In this document: positions 35,224 to 45,831 of the stretch, piece by piece | Layout: each line of letters begins with the position of its first letter | Position numbering within the stretch: position 1 is the first letter of the stretch | NCBI GenBank assembly: GCA_947492585.1 | Contig: CANLND010000002.1 | Location: 167,093 to 231,092 of the forward strand | DNA length: 64,000 bases | Reading direction: 5' to 3' | From: an uncultured Paracoccaceae bacterium | GTDB taxonomy: Bacteria; Pseudomonadota; Alphaproteobacteria; Rhodobacterales; Rhodobacteraceae | Program-made: the position numbers and the translations under genes | Notes under the pieces: generated by a model | The model's input: the letters and a program-made list of their open reading frames with translations, nothing else | Told to the model about the DNA's origin: nothing | The model's database searches: none

Positions 35224-35445
35224 CGGTTATTTCGACCCGGCCCGGATTTCGGGCTGGCTCTAACACGGCAACTGCCCTAAAAAATCCCTTGCGCAACAGA
35301 AGATTCTCGCTATTTTCGCGCGCTCATCGGATTTATCGTTGGACATTGGACAGACTGCGGCTTAAACGCACGTCACACCGATTAAAAACGGAACAGAAAC
35401 GCGCCACGGGGACCCCCCCAAGGCCCCAGTTACGAAGGTTGAGAC

Positions 35446-35652
35446 ATGGCTGTCCAACAGAACAAAGTATCCAAATCGCGTCGCAACAACCGCCGCGCGC
35501 ACGATGCCCTGGTTGCTGCAAACCCCAACGAATGCTCCAGCTGCGGCGAGCTGAAGCGTCCACACCATGTGTGCCCTTCGTGCGGCCAGTACGACAACAA
35601 AGAGATTGTTGCTCAGGCCAACGAAGTTGACCTGGACGAAGACGCGGCATAA
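35446..35652 (+). CDS. rpmF: 50S ribosomal protein L32
   Basis: The product is 68 residues with the expected start [11 protein letters not shown]. The zinc-ribbon has four cysteines: Cys-Ser-Ser-Cys at about 27-30 and Cys-Pro-Ser-Cys at about 40-43. The C-terminal extension rich in Asp/Glu is common in alphaproteobacteria. It is a structural protein of the large subunit. Only 33 bases separate it from the plsX start, which reflects the conserved rpmF-plsX-fabH link between ribosome and lipid synthesis. A GAAGGTTGAG sits before the ATG. Confidence 0.97.
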   Translation: MAVQQNKVSKSRRNNRRAHDALVAANPNECSSCGELKRPHHVCPSCGQYDNKEIVAQANEVDLDEDAA

Positions 35653-35685
35653 GCCCACTTCAATTTGATGCAGGCAGGCGTTCGG

Positions 35686-36786
35686 ATGACCGGTAAACCC
35701 GTTTCCAGTCAGGCTCAGGCCCGCCGCATCACGATTTCTGTCGACGCCATGGGCGGAGACGCCGGCCCCGCAGTAGTGGTGGCCGGCCTTGCTATGTCTG
35801 CAAAGAAAAATCCAGACATTGCATTCATCCTGCATGGGCCCCAAGAACAGCTTGCCCCATTGGTGGCAAAGCGGCGCACCCTGCTGGGACGCGTCGAAAT
35901 TCGTGATGTGCGCAAAGTGGTCACCATGGACGACAAGCCCAGCCAGGTGATGCGCAACGGCAAAGGCACATCCATGTGGTCGACACTGGATGCGGTCAAA
36001 AAAGGGGAAGCCGACGGCGCAGTATCCTGTGGCAACACTGGCGCGCTTATGGCGCTCAGCATGTTGCGGCTGCGCAAAATGCCCGGGGTAAACCGCCCGG
36101 CGATCTCTATCCTTTGGCCCTCAAGCAACCCGCAAGGCTTTAACGTCATGCTGGACGTGGGCGCGGACATCAAAGCGGACGCGGAAGATCTGCTACAATT
36201 TGCTTTGATGGGGGTGTCTTATACTCGGAATTCCATGGACCTTGAACACCCCCGTGTGGGGTTGCTGAATGTCGGGACCGAAGAGCACAAAGGACGCGCA
36301 GAGCTGAAAGAAGCCCATGCGCTGATCAGTAAGGCGGCGGCAACCTCTAACTTTGAATTTGTTGGCTTTGTCGAAGGCAGTGACATTCCTGGAAATGTCG
36401 CGGACGTCATCGTCACCGATGGGTTCACTGGAAATGTGGCGATCAAAACCGGCGAAGGCACCGCCAGCCTGATCCGCAGCGCCCTGCGCGAAGCGTTTCA
36501 GTATTCGATCCTTTCCCGGATCGCGGCCGTCCTGGCACTGACCTCTCTCAAACGCTTGTCCAAACGTATTGATCCACGCCGTGTGAACGGTGGGGTGTTT
36601 CTCGGCCTCAACGGTACGGTTGTGAAATCCCACGGTGGTGCAGATGCAACGGGTGTTTCTGCCGCCATTAAGCTGGCCTTCCGTTTGGCCGAGCAAGGTT
36701 TCGCTGAAAAACTAGCCGCACGGGTTGCCTCTGCGGGTGAGCAGGCCCAAGATGACGCGGCTTCGATCTCTTCCGAAGCCCCCTGA
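35686..36786 (+). CDS. plsX: Phosphate acyltransferase PlsX
   Basis: This enzyme of about 366 residues has the family start Ile-x-Val-Asp-Ala-Met-Gly-Gly-Asp near residue 18. It also has Ser-Cys-Gly-Asn-Thr-Gly-Ala near residue 110, the Leu-Asp-Val-Gly-Ala-Asp strand near residue 150 and Asp-Gly-Phe-Thr-Gly-Asn near residue 245. PlsX turns acyl-ACP into acyl-phosphate, which PlsY uses for the first step of phospholipid synthesis. Three in-frame starts exist (TTG 35665, ATG 35668, ATG 35686). I chose 35686 because homologues begin close to it and the earlier ones have no ribosome binding site. fabH follows after 25 bases. Confidence 0.95.
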   Translation: MTGKPVSSQAQARRITISVDAMGGDAGPAVVVAGLAMSAKKNPDIAFILHGPQEQLAPLVAKRRTLLGRVEIRDVRKVVTMDDKPSQVMRNGKGTSMWSTLDAVKKGEADGAVSCGNTGALMALSMLRLRKMPGVNRPAISILWPSSNPQGFNVMLDVGADIKADAEDLLQFALMGVSYTRNSMDLEHPRVGLLNVGTEEHKGRAELKEAHALISKAAATSNFEFVGFVEGSDIPGNVADVIVTDGFTGNVAIKTGEGTASLIRSALREAFQYSILSRIAAVLALTSLKRLSKRIDPRRVNGGVFLGLNGTVVKSHGGADATGVSAAIKLAFRLAEQGFAEKLAARVASAGEQAQDDAASISSEAP

Positions 36787-36811
36787 ATATAAAATTAAGA
36801 AGGCAGGTCTA

Positions 36812-37783
36812 ATGACGCGACGCGCTGTGGTGATTGGCACCGGACACTACCTCCCCGAACGGGTGGTGGAAAACACGGAATTTGAAGCCACGCTCGATAC
36901 AACCGACGAGTGGATCCGTAGCCGATCTGGCATTGAGCGCCGCCATTTTGCAGCCGAAGGCCAAACAACATCCCATCTGGCAACACGCGCAGCGCAGGCT
37001 GCACTGGATGATGCAGGCCTGACGGCGGATGATGTGGATGCCATCGTGCTGGCAACCTCTACCGCAGACCTGACGTTCCCATCCGCAGCAACCATGGTGC
37101 AGGCGGCATTGGGCATGACGCGCGGTTTTGCCTTTGATGTACAGGCCGTCTGCGCGGGATTCGTTTATGCGCTCAGCAATGCCAGTGCATTGATTGCATC
37201 CGGTCAGGCCAATCGCGTTATGGTCATTGGGGCCGAAACGTTTAGCCGCATCATGGACTGGACCGACCGTTCAACCTGCGTTCTGTTTGGTGATGGTGCA
37301 GGTGCGCTGTTGCTGGAAGCACAGGACCAGCCCGGCACCAAAGACGATCGCGGCATTCACTCAACCGATCTGAACTCCGATGGCCGCCACAAAGATCTGC
37401 TATATGTGGACGGTGGAGTATCGACGCAAAGCACCGGCCACCTGCGAATGCAGGGCAATCAGGTTTTTCGCCATGCGGTTGAAAAACTTGCCAAAACTGC
37501 CAATACCGCGCTGGATCGCGCAGGCATGGACTCGACGGATGTCGACTGGATTGTGCCTCATCAGGCCAATATTCGCATCATTCAGGGCACCGCCAAAAAG
37601 ATGGGCCTGCCGATGGAAAAAGTCATCGTTACGGTACAGGATCACGGCAACACCTCAGCCGCATCCATCCCTCTCGCCCTCTCCGTTGGCAAGGCCCGCG
37701 GCCAGATCAAAGAAGGCGATCTGATCGTCACCGAAGCAATTGGCGGCGGTTTAGCCTGGGGCGCAGTAGTGTTGCGCTGGTGA
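36812..37783 (+). CDS. fabH: 3-oxoacyl-ACP synthase III (FabH)
   Basis: This 323-residue enzyme has the complete Cys-His-Asn triad: Cys in Gln-Ala-Val-Cys-Ala-Gly-Phe near residue 113, His in Val-Pro-His-Gln-Ala-Asn near residue 250 and Asn in His-Gly-Asn-Thr-Ser-Ala-Ala near residue 280. It condenses acetyl-CoA with malonyl-ACP to begin fatty-acid synthesis. The open frame continues upstream to 36725 inside plsX; ATG 36812 is preferred because of AGAAGGCAGG in front and agreement with the family start. It lies between plsX and the ihfA promoter and is part of the conserved cluster. Confidence 0.96.
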   Translation: MTRRAVVIGTGHYLPERVVENTEFEATLDTTDEWIRSRSGIERRHFAAEGQTTSHLATRAAQAALDDAGLTADDVDAIVLATSTADLTFPSAATMVQAALGMTRGFAFDVQAVCAGFVYALSNASALIASGQANRVMVIGAETFSRIMDWTDRSTCVLFGDGAGALLLEAQDQPGTKDDRGIHSTDLNSDGRHKDLLYVDGGVSTQSTGHLRMQGNQVFRHAVEKLAKTANTALDRAGMDSTDVDWIVPHQANIRIIQGTAKKMGLPMEKVIVTVQDHGNTSAASIPLALSVGKARGQIKEGDLIVTEAIGGGLAWGAVVLRW

Positions 37784-37823
37784 ACCGGCACACACCTCAA
37801 ACCCCCTCTGCAATTCATTGATA

Positions 37824-37853
37824 TTGACAGGGATTTTCCCCACCGCCTATGGT
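37824..37853 (+). promoter_or_regulatory. Predicted sigma-70 promoter of ihfA
   Basis: TTGACA (37824-37829) and TATGGT (37848-37853) are separated by 18 bases and lie just upstream of the ihfA ATG at 37876. The -35 is a perfect consensus match. This would give ihfA and the following merR-type gene a transcript independent of fabH. Confidence 0.6.
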
Positions 37854-37875
37854 TTACAAAACAATGGGGACCGCT

Positions 37876-38178
37876 ATGGGTGAAAAAACACTGACACGTA
37901 TGGATTTGAGTGAGGCTGTCTTTAACGAAGTCGGCCTGTCGCGAAACGAAAGTGCCCAATTGGTGGAAAGCATGTTGCAACACATGTCAGACGCCTTGGT
38001 CCGCGGCGAACAAGTGAAAATATCATCCTTTGGTACGTTCAGCGTTCGGGACAAATCTGCCCGTGTCGGACGCAACCCCAAAACAGGTGAAGAGGTGCCA
38101 ATCCAGCCACGGCGGGTTTTGACGTTCCGCCCCTCCCATCTGATGAAGGACCGCGTAGCAGAGGGCAACCGTAAGTAA
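37876..38178 (+). CDS. ihfA: Integration host factor subunit alpha
   Basis: This 100-residue HU/IHF-fold protein has the beta-arm signature [12 protein letters not shown] near residues 63-74 and Arg-Val-Leu-Thr-Phe-Arg-Pro-Ser just after. The alpha assignment follows the sequence and its place after fabH, as in other alphaproteobacteria. With IhfB it bends DNA sharply and shapes promoters and recombination sites. ATG 37876 with GGGGA upstream gives the normal length; an in-frame ATG at 37849 lies within the predicted -10 box and is unlikely to be used. The MerR-like gene follows after 15 bases. Confidence 0.95.
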   Translation: MGEKTLTRMDLSEAVFNEVGLSRNESAQLVESMLQHMSDALVRGEQVKISSFGTFSVRDKSARVGRNPKTGEEVPIQPRRVLTFRPSHLMKDRVAEGNRK

Positions 38179-38193
38179 AGCGGGACTTTTAAG

Positions 38194-40323
<2,130 letters not shown>

Positions 40324-40394
40324 TCGACGGGCATCGGGGAAAAATGTCATTTTCCACTTGTACCCGCTGTCAAAACGGTTAGAACGCACCTCAA

Positions 40395-40471
40395 CGGGCT
40401 ATGGCGCAGCCTGGTAGCGCGTCCGTCTGGGGGACGGAAGGTCGCAGGTTCGAGTCCTGCTAGCCCGACCA
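40395..40471 (+). tRNA. tRNA-Pro (anticodon GGG)
   Basis: A 77-base cloverleaf including encoded CCA. The acceptor stem is CGGGCTA / TAGCCCG. The D arm has GCGC pairs around the AGCCTGGTA loop. The anticodon stem TCCGT / ACGGA has loop CTGGGGG, giving anticodon GGG. The T arm GCAGG / CCTGC has loop TTCGAGT. C at position 1 is unusual among tRNAs but known for proline tRNAs of bacteria. It reads CCC and CCU codons. Confidence 0.97.
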
Positions 40472-40481
40472 AAATACCCCT

Positions 40482-40516
40482 CAAAAGGTCTAGGTGTTCA
40501 ACACCTGGGCCTTTTG
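40482..40516 (+). terminator. Near-perfect long hairpin after tRNA-Pro
   Basis: CAAAAGG (40482-40488) pairs with CCTTTTG (40510-40516). TCT and GGG pair by one C-G and two wobble pairs, and the inner AGGTGTT / AACACCT pairs around a single C. In RNA this is a continuous stem of about 17 bp. The right arm holds TTTTG. It is probably the transcript end of the tRNA gene, ten bases after its CCA. Confidence 0.75.
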
Positions 40517-40606
40517 TGTATCCGGGGCCTGGGAACAACCGGCCTGCCACTCGTTAAGTGCAGGTCCCTGGCTCTGTCGTCCGGTCGACATCGCAAGGAG
40601 GATGAG

Positions 40607-41698
40607 ATGCCCGATCTGCCCACTGGGGTTCTGCCCAGCCAGACTATCGAAACCATGTTGACCTCCGGCGCTATTCGGACCGAATGCCCGCCCGTCGAAG
40701 GCCAGATTCAACCAGCGAGCCTGGACTTACGACTGGGCTCGATTGCCTACCGTGTCCGGGCGTCTTTTCTCACAGGGCAATCACGCAGCGTCGCGGAACG
40801 CCTTGAAGAGTTTGAAATGCACCGCATTGATCTGAGTGCGGGAGCCGTTTTGGAAAAAGGCTGCGTCTATGTCGTGCCACTGATGGAATCACTGGCCCTG
40901 CCATCTGACGTGTCCGCCGTGGCCAATGCCAAAAGCTCCACCGGGCGTCTGGACCTGCTGACGCGTACCATCACCGATGGCGGCGAAGAATTTGATCGCA
41001 TCAAAGCGGGCTACACCGGCCCTCTTTACGCGGAAATCTGCCCCCGGTCCTTTTCTGTTCTGGTGCGCCCCGGCATGCGGTTGAACCAGATCCGGTTTCG
41101 CACCGGTCAAGCGATACTGGATGATACTACGCTTGCGGCCCTGCACGCCGAAACCCCATTGGTCGATGGTCCGGCGGTGATCGAAGACGGGCTGGGTTTC
41201 TCGGTTGATCTACAGCTGCCGGGCAGCGATTTGGTTGGGTATCGGGCTAAACCCCACACCAGTGTTATCGACCTAGACCGCATCGGTGCCTATGACCCGC
41301 GCGAGTTCTGGGAAGAAGTACGCAGCCAATCTGGCCGCATCATTCTGGACCCCGGCGCGTTCTACATTTTGGTCAGCCGGGAGGCCGTGCACATCCCACC
41401 CGCCTATGCAGCTGAAATGGCACCTTATCTGGCGATGGTCGGCGAATTCCGCGTCCATTACGCAGGCTTTTTTGATCCGGGGTTTGGCCATGCCGAGGCC
41501 GGTGGGACCGGTTCGCGTGGCGTCCTAGAAGTCCGCTGCCACGAGGCCCCCTTTGTGCTTGAACACGGCCAGATCGTTGGGCGGCTGGTCTATGAAAAGA
41601 TGGCCGCCGTTCCACAGCAGCTTTATGGTGCGGGCATTGCCTCAAATTATCAAGGGCAAGGTCTAAAACTGTCCAAACACTTCAAAACCCCAGCATAA
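40607..41698 (+). CDS. dcd: 2'-deoxycytidine 5'-triphosphate deaminase, two-domain form
   Basis: This 363-residue protein is about twice the length of the E. coli enzyme, as is usual for the alphaproteobacterial form, which carries two dUTPase-like folds. The first (about 1-185) has the family motif Ala-Lys-Ser-Ser-Thr-Gly-Arg-Leu near residue 108. The second (about 200-360) repeats the fold with less conserved motifs. It deaminates dCTP to dUTP for thymidylate synthesis. A strong AAGGAGG precedes ATG 40607, which excludes the longer open frame from 40514 that would overlap the tRNA terminator. A GC-rich hairpin follows the stop. Confidence 0.9.
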   Translation: MPDLPTGVLPSQTIETMLTSGAIRTECPPVEGQIQPASLDLRLGSIAYRVRASFLTGQSRSVAERLEEFEMHRIDLSAGAVLEKGCVYVVPLMESLALPSDVSAVANAKSSTGRLDLLTRTITDGGEEFDRIKAGYTGPLYAEICPRSFSVLVRPGMRLNQIRFRTGQAILDDTTLAALHAETPLVDGPAVIEDGLGFSVDLQLPGSDLVGYRAKPHTSVIDLDRIGAYDPREFWEEVRSQSGRIILDPGAFYILVSREAVHIPPAYAAEMAPYLAMVGEFRVHYAGFFDPGFGHAEAGGTGSRGVLEVRCHEAPFVLEHGQIVGRLVYEKMAAVPQQLYGAGIASNYQGQGLKLSKHFKTPA

Positions 41699-41705
41699 AC
41701 CATTT

Positions 41706-41730
41706 GCGGCGCGCCAAAAGGATGCGCCGC
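41706..41730 (+). terminator. GC-rich hairpin after dcd
   Basis: GCGGCGC (41706-41712) pairs with GCGCCGC (41724-41730) around an 11-base loop. No T-run follows. It resembles the first stem of the GC-rich multi-hairpin family and may be a short member. It sits between the convergent dcd and the small minus-strand gene. Confidence 0.5.
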
Positions 41731-41787
41731 GCTTACACGTATCTGGCATCACGCAGATCGCGTCCTGTTCAGCAGAAACACCGGTGC

Positions 41788-41991
41788 TTAACCGTTGCGC
41801 CCTGCCCTGCGGGCTTGGCGGATCGCGCGAATACGGTCGCGTTCAACTTGCTGCTCGGCATCCACGTCCCCCTGCTGCGCTGCTGGGCGTTTGTCACGCT
41901 GCAGCGCCTTAAAACCGGTATTTATGCCCGCGTTCACGGCTTTGCCAATCACGCGCCGTAGGACCATGTTTATCAGCCAATTCACATTCAT
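41788..41991 (-). CDS. Small basic protein, unknown function
   Basis: This 67-residue protein has a hydrophobic/amphipathic first half (Trp-Leu-Ile-Asn-Met-Val-Leu-Arg-Arg-Val, then Gly-Lys-Ala-Val-Asn-Ala-Gly-Ile). A charged C-terminal half, rich in Arg, Asp and Gln, is probably one helix. AGGGGA stands in front of ATG 41991; the GTG just before is in frame but less likely. It follows scpB by 85 bases on the same strand. In many alphaproteobacteria the position after scpB holds tatA, but this is not a TatA protein. It could associate with the membrane through the first half. No family is recognised. Confidence 0.65.
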   Translation of the reverse strand: MNVNWLINMVLRRVIGKAVNAGINTGFKALQRDKRPAAQQGDVDAEQQVERDRIRAIRQARRAGRNG

Positions 41992-42076
41992 CACGCATTC
42001 CCCTGCAACCTCTCACTGGTCTAACAGAGAATTTCGGCGATTTCTGGGCTATGCCCCCAACCGCCGAACAACATGG

Positions 42077-42778
42077 TTAATCCGCCTTATGTGCAGATTG
42101 CGCAGGATCGACATCTTCAAACAACTCGGACTGTTCATTGTCCTCGTGCTCGTCGTCCGAATTGCCACCCTCAAACAGGCCCGGAGGCGGTCTGTTCTCA
42201 AGCAACCCCGCGCCGCGCAGCTCCTTGATCCCTGGTAGGTCTCGTGCGCTTTCCAAACCAAAATGATCCAAGAATGTCGGTGTCACGACAAAAGTCACAG
42301 GGCGGCCCGGCGTCATTTTACGCCGTCCCAAACGAATCCAATCCAGTTCAAGCAGCTGATCCACGGTGCCGCGCGACACCGACACACCGCGAATTTCTTC
42401 GATCTCGGCACGCGTGATCGGCTGGTGATAGGCAATGATCGCCAAGGTTTCGATCGCCGCACGCGACAGCTTGCGGGTCTCAACCGTTTCTTTTTGCATC
42501 ATATATGCCAGATCAGATGCGGTCCGAATTGCCCAGGCAGGCCCCACCTGCACCACGTTCACACCACGCCCCTCATAGCGGCTGCGCAGGTGTTCAATGG
42601 CTTGCAGCGCGTCACAGCCTTTTGGCATTCGCGTCATCAATTCCCGCACAGTCACTGGCTCTTTGCTGGCAAACAACACGGCTTCAACCATACGTTCCTG
42701 CTCGGCCATTGGCGGCGCATCAAACAACGTGTCCGGCGCATCAGCAGTCATCTCTTGGGGATCCAACTCGGGTTCCAT
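42077..42778 (-). CDS. scpB: Segregation and condensation protein ScpB
   Basis: This 233-residue protein has two winged-helix domains (about 20-180). Typical features are Met-Val-Glu-Ala-Val-Leu-Phe-Ala-Ser near residue 30, Ala-Ile-Glu-Thr-Leu-Ala-Ile-Ile-Ala-Tyr-His-Gln-Pro near residue 107 and Glu-Ile-Arg-Gly-Val near residue 125. The C-terminal 40 residues are acidic and disordered. ScpB with ScpA and SMC forms the bacterial condensin that compacts and separates chromosomes. Its start overlaps the scpA stop by one base (TGATG), so the partners are made together. Confidence 0.95.
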   Translation of the reverse strand: MEPELDPQEMTADAPDTLFDAPPMAEQERMVEAVLFASKEPVTVRELMTRMPKGCDALQAIEHLRSRYEGRGVNVVQVGPAWAIRTASDLAYMMQKETVETRKLSRAAIETLAIIAYHQPITRAEIEEIRGVSVSRGTVDQLLELDWIRLGRRKMTPGRPVTFVVTPTFLDHFGLESARDLPGIKELRGAGLLENRPPPGLFEGGNSDDEHEDNEQSELFEDVDPAQSAHKAD

Positions 42779-43572
42779 CAGTTTTCCTCGTTCCGGCTGC
42801 GCATTTGAATGGGCGAGAATGTCTCACTTTGACGCAGTTCCAGCTTGCCTTCTTTGGCCAATTGCAACGCAGCGGCAAAAGTCGCAGCGGTGGCCGAACG
42901 GCGTTTGCCAGAATCGCCCTGCCATTCAATTGGCAGATAATTCATCATATCGGTCCAACTGCCTGCAAATCCCAATAGCCCCCGCATGCGTTCCAGCGCC
43001 TGTTCCATGGTAAAGATCGACTCGCGATCCATCACAAACGGGCGGAACTCTTCTTTGGTACGGATGCGCGCATAAGCCTGCATCAGGTCCAGCAAGTTGG
43101 CAGAATAACTCACCGAGCGCACGCGGGTGACGGTTTCGCAGTAGCCTCGCGCAAAGAAATCACGCCCCAACTGATCGCGCGCCAACAGACGCGCCGCAGC
43201 ATCGCGCATCGCTTGTAATCGCTCCAGTTGGAACGCCAGATGTGCCGCAAGTTCTTCACCCGAAGGCCCTTCTTCGGTGGGATCCGGGGGCAGCAGCAGT
43301 CGTGATTTCAAAAAGGCCAGCCAGGCGGCCATTACCAGATAGTCGGCTGCCAGCTCGATCCGCAGCTCCTTTGCCTTTTCGACAAAGGTCAAATACTGGC
43401 GCGCCAACTGCAAGACAGAGATCTTGCGCAGGTCCACCTTTTGGGTGCGCGACAACATCAATAACACGTCGAGCGGGCCTTCAAACCCGTCAACATCTAC
43501 AATCAATGCCTCAGCAGCTAGCCGGTCTTCGACTGACTGAGATTCGTCGGGAAAAAGCGTTATTTCAGCCAT
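42778..43572 (-). CDS. scpA: Segregation and condensation protein ScpA
   Basis: This 264-residue kleisin has the N-terminal family motif Phe-Glu-Gly-Pro-Leu-Asp-Val-Leu-Leu near residue 29. The middle region has Leu-Val-Met-Ala-Ala-Trp-Leu-Ala-Phe-Leu-Lys-Ser-Arg-Leu-Leu-Leu-Pro near residue 85, and the C-terminal winged helix binds SMC heads. It bridges the SMC dimer and recruits ScpB. The start overlaps nagZ by eight bases, and the stop overlaps scpB by one. The nagZ-scpA-scpB order is typical for alphaproteobacteria and has no obvious functional logic beyond growth coupling. Confidence 0.95.
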   Translation of the reverse strand: MAEITLFPDESQSVEDRLAAEALIVDVDGFEGPLDVLLMLSRTQKVDLRKISVLQLARQYLTFVEKAKELRIELAADYLVMAAWLAFLKSRLLLPPDPTEEGPSGEELAAHLAFQLERLQAMRDAAARLLARDQLGRDFFARGYCETVTRVRSVSYSANLLDLMQAYARIRTKEEFRPFVMDRESIFTMEQALERMRGLLGFAGSWTDMMNYLPIEWQGDSGKRRSATAATFAAALQLAKEGKLELRQSETFSPIQMRSRNEEN

Positions 43573-44569
43573 ATACGTGTCCGCTCATGAGAGCGGATAA
43601 TTCGTCTTCTGTCGCCGAAATGTCAAGCGGAGCGGGACTAATACACCGCGAGAGCGCCTGTTTCCTGCGAGTTTCTGCCACCTCGGACAAACCACCGGCG
43701 GCATGGGCCACCGCCACGCGATCTTCAAAACGGGCATTGCAATACAGCACCACATCACAGCCCGCCTCCAGGGCTTGTCTGGTGTTTTCCACCGGTGTTC
43801 CAGATAGCGCCTTCATGGAAATATCGTCGGTCATCAGCAAACCATCAAATCCGATATCCCGGCGAATCACATCGATCACCTTAGGGGACAAAGTGGCCGG
43901 GGCCTGATCGATCTGATCAAACACAATATGCGCCGACATTCCCAACGGCAGGTCATTCAGGGCCTTGAATGCAGCAAAATCATGGGCGTTCAACGTTTCG
44001 ATCCCCAGATCAACACGCGGCAGTTCCAAATGGCTGTCCGCCGTTGCGCGCCCATGTCCGGGAATGTGTTTCAGTATAGGTAGAACCCCACCGTCCAAAT
44101 GCCCTGCGGCAACCGAACGTGAGATTTCAATCACCGCGTCGACGTCGGATCCGTAACAGCGGTTTTGCAAAAACGGGTGCGTCGCTGGCGTGGCCACATC
44201 AGCGATTGGAGCGCAATTGCTGTTGAGACCTAAATCGCGGAGTTCGTGCGCGATCAGGCGATACCGCAAATACATGGCACGCACAGCATTTTCACCAGCT
44301 CGACGCACGTGGTCCAACGGCGGCAACCAGTTGCGCGCCAAAGGTGCACGCAAGCGTTGCACCCGGCCGCCTTCTTGATCGATGGTGATTAGACAGTCTT
44401 CGCCAGCAACGTCACGAAAATCGTCACACAGCGCCCGAACTTGATCTGCGGTGTCGATGTTGCGGGCAAACAGGATAAACCCCATCGGGCGCGTGTCCGC
44501 AAACAATCGTTTTTCATCAGCCGTCAGGCGCAGGCCTTCGGCGTCCAGAATACAGGCGCCGCGTTGCAT
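43565..44569 (-). CDS. nagZ: Beta-N-acetylhexosaminidase NagZ
   Basis: This 334-residue GH3 enzyme has Ile-Asp-Gln-Glu-Gly-Gly-Arg-Val near residue 63. The catalytic region Lys-His-Ile-Pro-Gly-His-Gly near residue 168 carries the catalytic His-Asp loop (Gly-Arg-Ala-Thr-Ala-Asp-Ser-His). The nucleophile Asp lies in Met-Thr-Asp-Asp-Ile near residue 247. It removes GlcNAc from 1,6-anhydro-muropeptides in the cytoplasm during wall recycling, upstream of AnmK (26536). The start shares one base with the stop of the SPOR gene and the end overlaps scpA. Confidence 0.95.
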   Translation of the reverse strand: MQRGACILDAEGLRLTADEKRLFADTRPMGFILFARNIDTADQVRALCDDFRDVAGEDCLITIDQEGGRVQRLRAPLARNWLPPLDHVRRAGENAVRAMYLRYRLIAHELRDLGLNSNCAPIADVATPATHPFLQNRCYGSDVDAVIEISRSVAAGHLDGGVLPILKHIPGHGRATADSHLELPRVDLGIETLNAHDFAAFKALNDLPLGMSAHIVFDQIDQAPATLSPKVIDVIRRDIGFDGLLMTDDISMKALSGTPVENTRQALEAGCDVVLYCNARFEDRVAVAHAAGGLSEVAETRRKQALSRCISPAPLDISATEDELSALMSGHVYG

Positions 44570-45723
44570 CAGCGAATTGTGGCAGGGATGCAGTCTTCAC
44601 GTCCGCTGACAAGCAGAGAGCAGAAACGGCGCGCATCAGACAAATCTGTAAAGCCAAGCACACGCAGACGGTACACAGGGCGGCCGCCTTTTTCCGCGCG
44701 CTGGATCACCCGCTGTTTACCCGCAAAATAATCAGAGAACTTGCCGGAGATCCGATCCCATTCGGCCTGGGCCACCTCAGCGCTTTCATGGGCGCCGATT
44801 TGTGCCAACCGTGTGCCGGTAACCAAAGTATCGGCATCTACATCTAGGGCAGAATTCGAATTCACATTTGCTACAGGTGCGGTAGAAAACCGTGTCGGGC
44901 GAAGATTTGGGCGCAGTGACACGCGAACACCCGGGACATTCAACGGGACCGTCGCAACCACGGGTTCAATATCTCGCAAGGGGGACGATGCCACGTCCGC
45001 GGCAACGACAGCCGCCACGCGGGTTTCCACTGCAAGCGCCGGGCTGTCTTGTGTCAGCTCTGCTACCAAAGAATCAATCGCGCCATTTTGGAATCCTTGA
45101 GCAACCCGTTGGGGCTGTTGTTCACGTTCAACCAGCGCGGTGTCCAATTGCAGGTCGGCAGGTGCGGTGAGGTTCTGTACCTGACGCAGTTCGGCAAACG
45201 TTTTGTCATCTTCGGTCAGATCAATAGCAGCAGGTGCCAAAGTCAAACGATCTGCGGGGGCTTCGGCGGTGCCAAAAGCCGCGACAGCGTTTACCGCCAA
45301 ACCTTGGTTGTCAGCCTGACGGCCCCCCGGTGTTTCGGGCGCAATCCGCATCGGACCTTCCAAGGCGCGTACAACAGGTACGCCGCTGACATCGCGCACG
45401 ATCAGCTTGTAGCTCCAGACACCCAATCCAATGACCAGCGCCAATGACGCAACACCGCCGACAACCCCAACCATACGATTGAAATCACGCGCAGGTGCGG
45501 GTGGCTGATAGGCTTCGCGATGTGAAGACGCCACCTGTTCTGGGTCAACGGCATAAGACGCATCGCCAGCATAAGCGGTCTGTGCATAGCTTTCAGTCCC
45601 AGGGCCACGGTAGGTTTCCGATGCCCCTTGAGACTGTTGATAAGACTGGGAGGCCGAACCCTGCTTGGGAGAACTGCCCTCTGAATAGGTCGCGCTGCCG
45701 CCCGCCTGCGTGAAATACGCCAT
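44569..45723 (-). CDS. SPOR domain-containing membrane protein
   Basis: This 384-residue protein has a disordered N-terminal cytoplasmic part rich in Ser, Gln, Tyr and Gly (about 1-85), one membrane helix (about 92-115) and a long low-complexity periplasmic linker. The C-terminal SPOR domain (about 305-384) has Leu-Ala-Gln-Ile-Gly-Ala-His-Glu-Ser near its start and Tyr-Arg-Leu-Arg-Val-Leu-Gly-Phe near its end. SPOR domains bind denuded glycan strands at the division septum. The place before nagZ is conserved. ATG 45723 has AAGGCGG upstream; the longer frame to 45759 lacks support. A role in septal peptidoglycan is inferred from the domain. Confidence 0.9.
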   Translation of the reverse strand: MAYFTQAGGSATYSEGSSPKQGSASQSYQQSQGASETYRGPGTESYAQTAYAGDASYAVDPEQVASSHREAYQPPAPARDFNRMVGVVGGVASLALVIGLGVWSYKLIVRDVSGVPVVRALEGPMRIAPETPGGRQADNQGLAVNAVAAFGTAEAPADRLTLAPAAIDLTEDDKTFAELRQVQNLTAPADLQLDTALVEREQQPQRVAQGFQNGAIDSLVAELTQDSPALAVETRVAAVVAADVASSPLRDIEPVVATVPLNVPGVRVSLRPNLRPTRFSTAPVANVNSNSALDVDADTLVTGTRLAQIGAHESAEVAQAEWDRISGKFSDYFAGKQRVIQRAEKGGRPVYRLRVLGFTDLSDARRFCSLLVSGREDCIPATIR

Positions 45724-45831
45724 ATCCGCCTTACTGCCCTGACCCGCGCAAAGCTGCACGGGTGTTATGGGTCTCTTGAACTCTGCCTCAGTCCAGCGGT
45801 AACGACGAATGCTTGCGAAATTATTTCCGCC

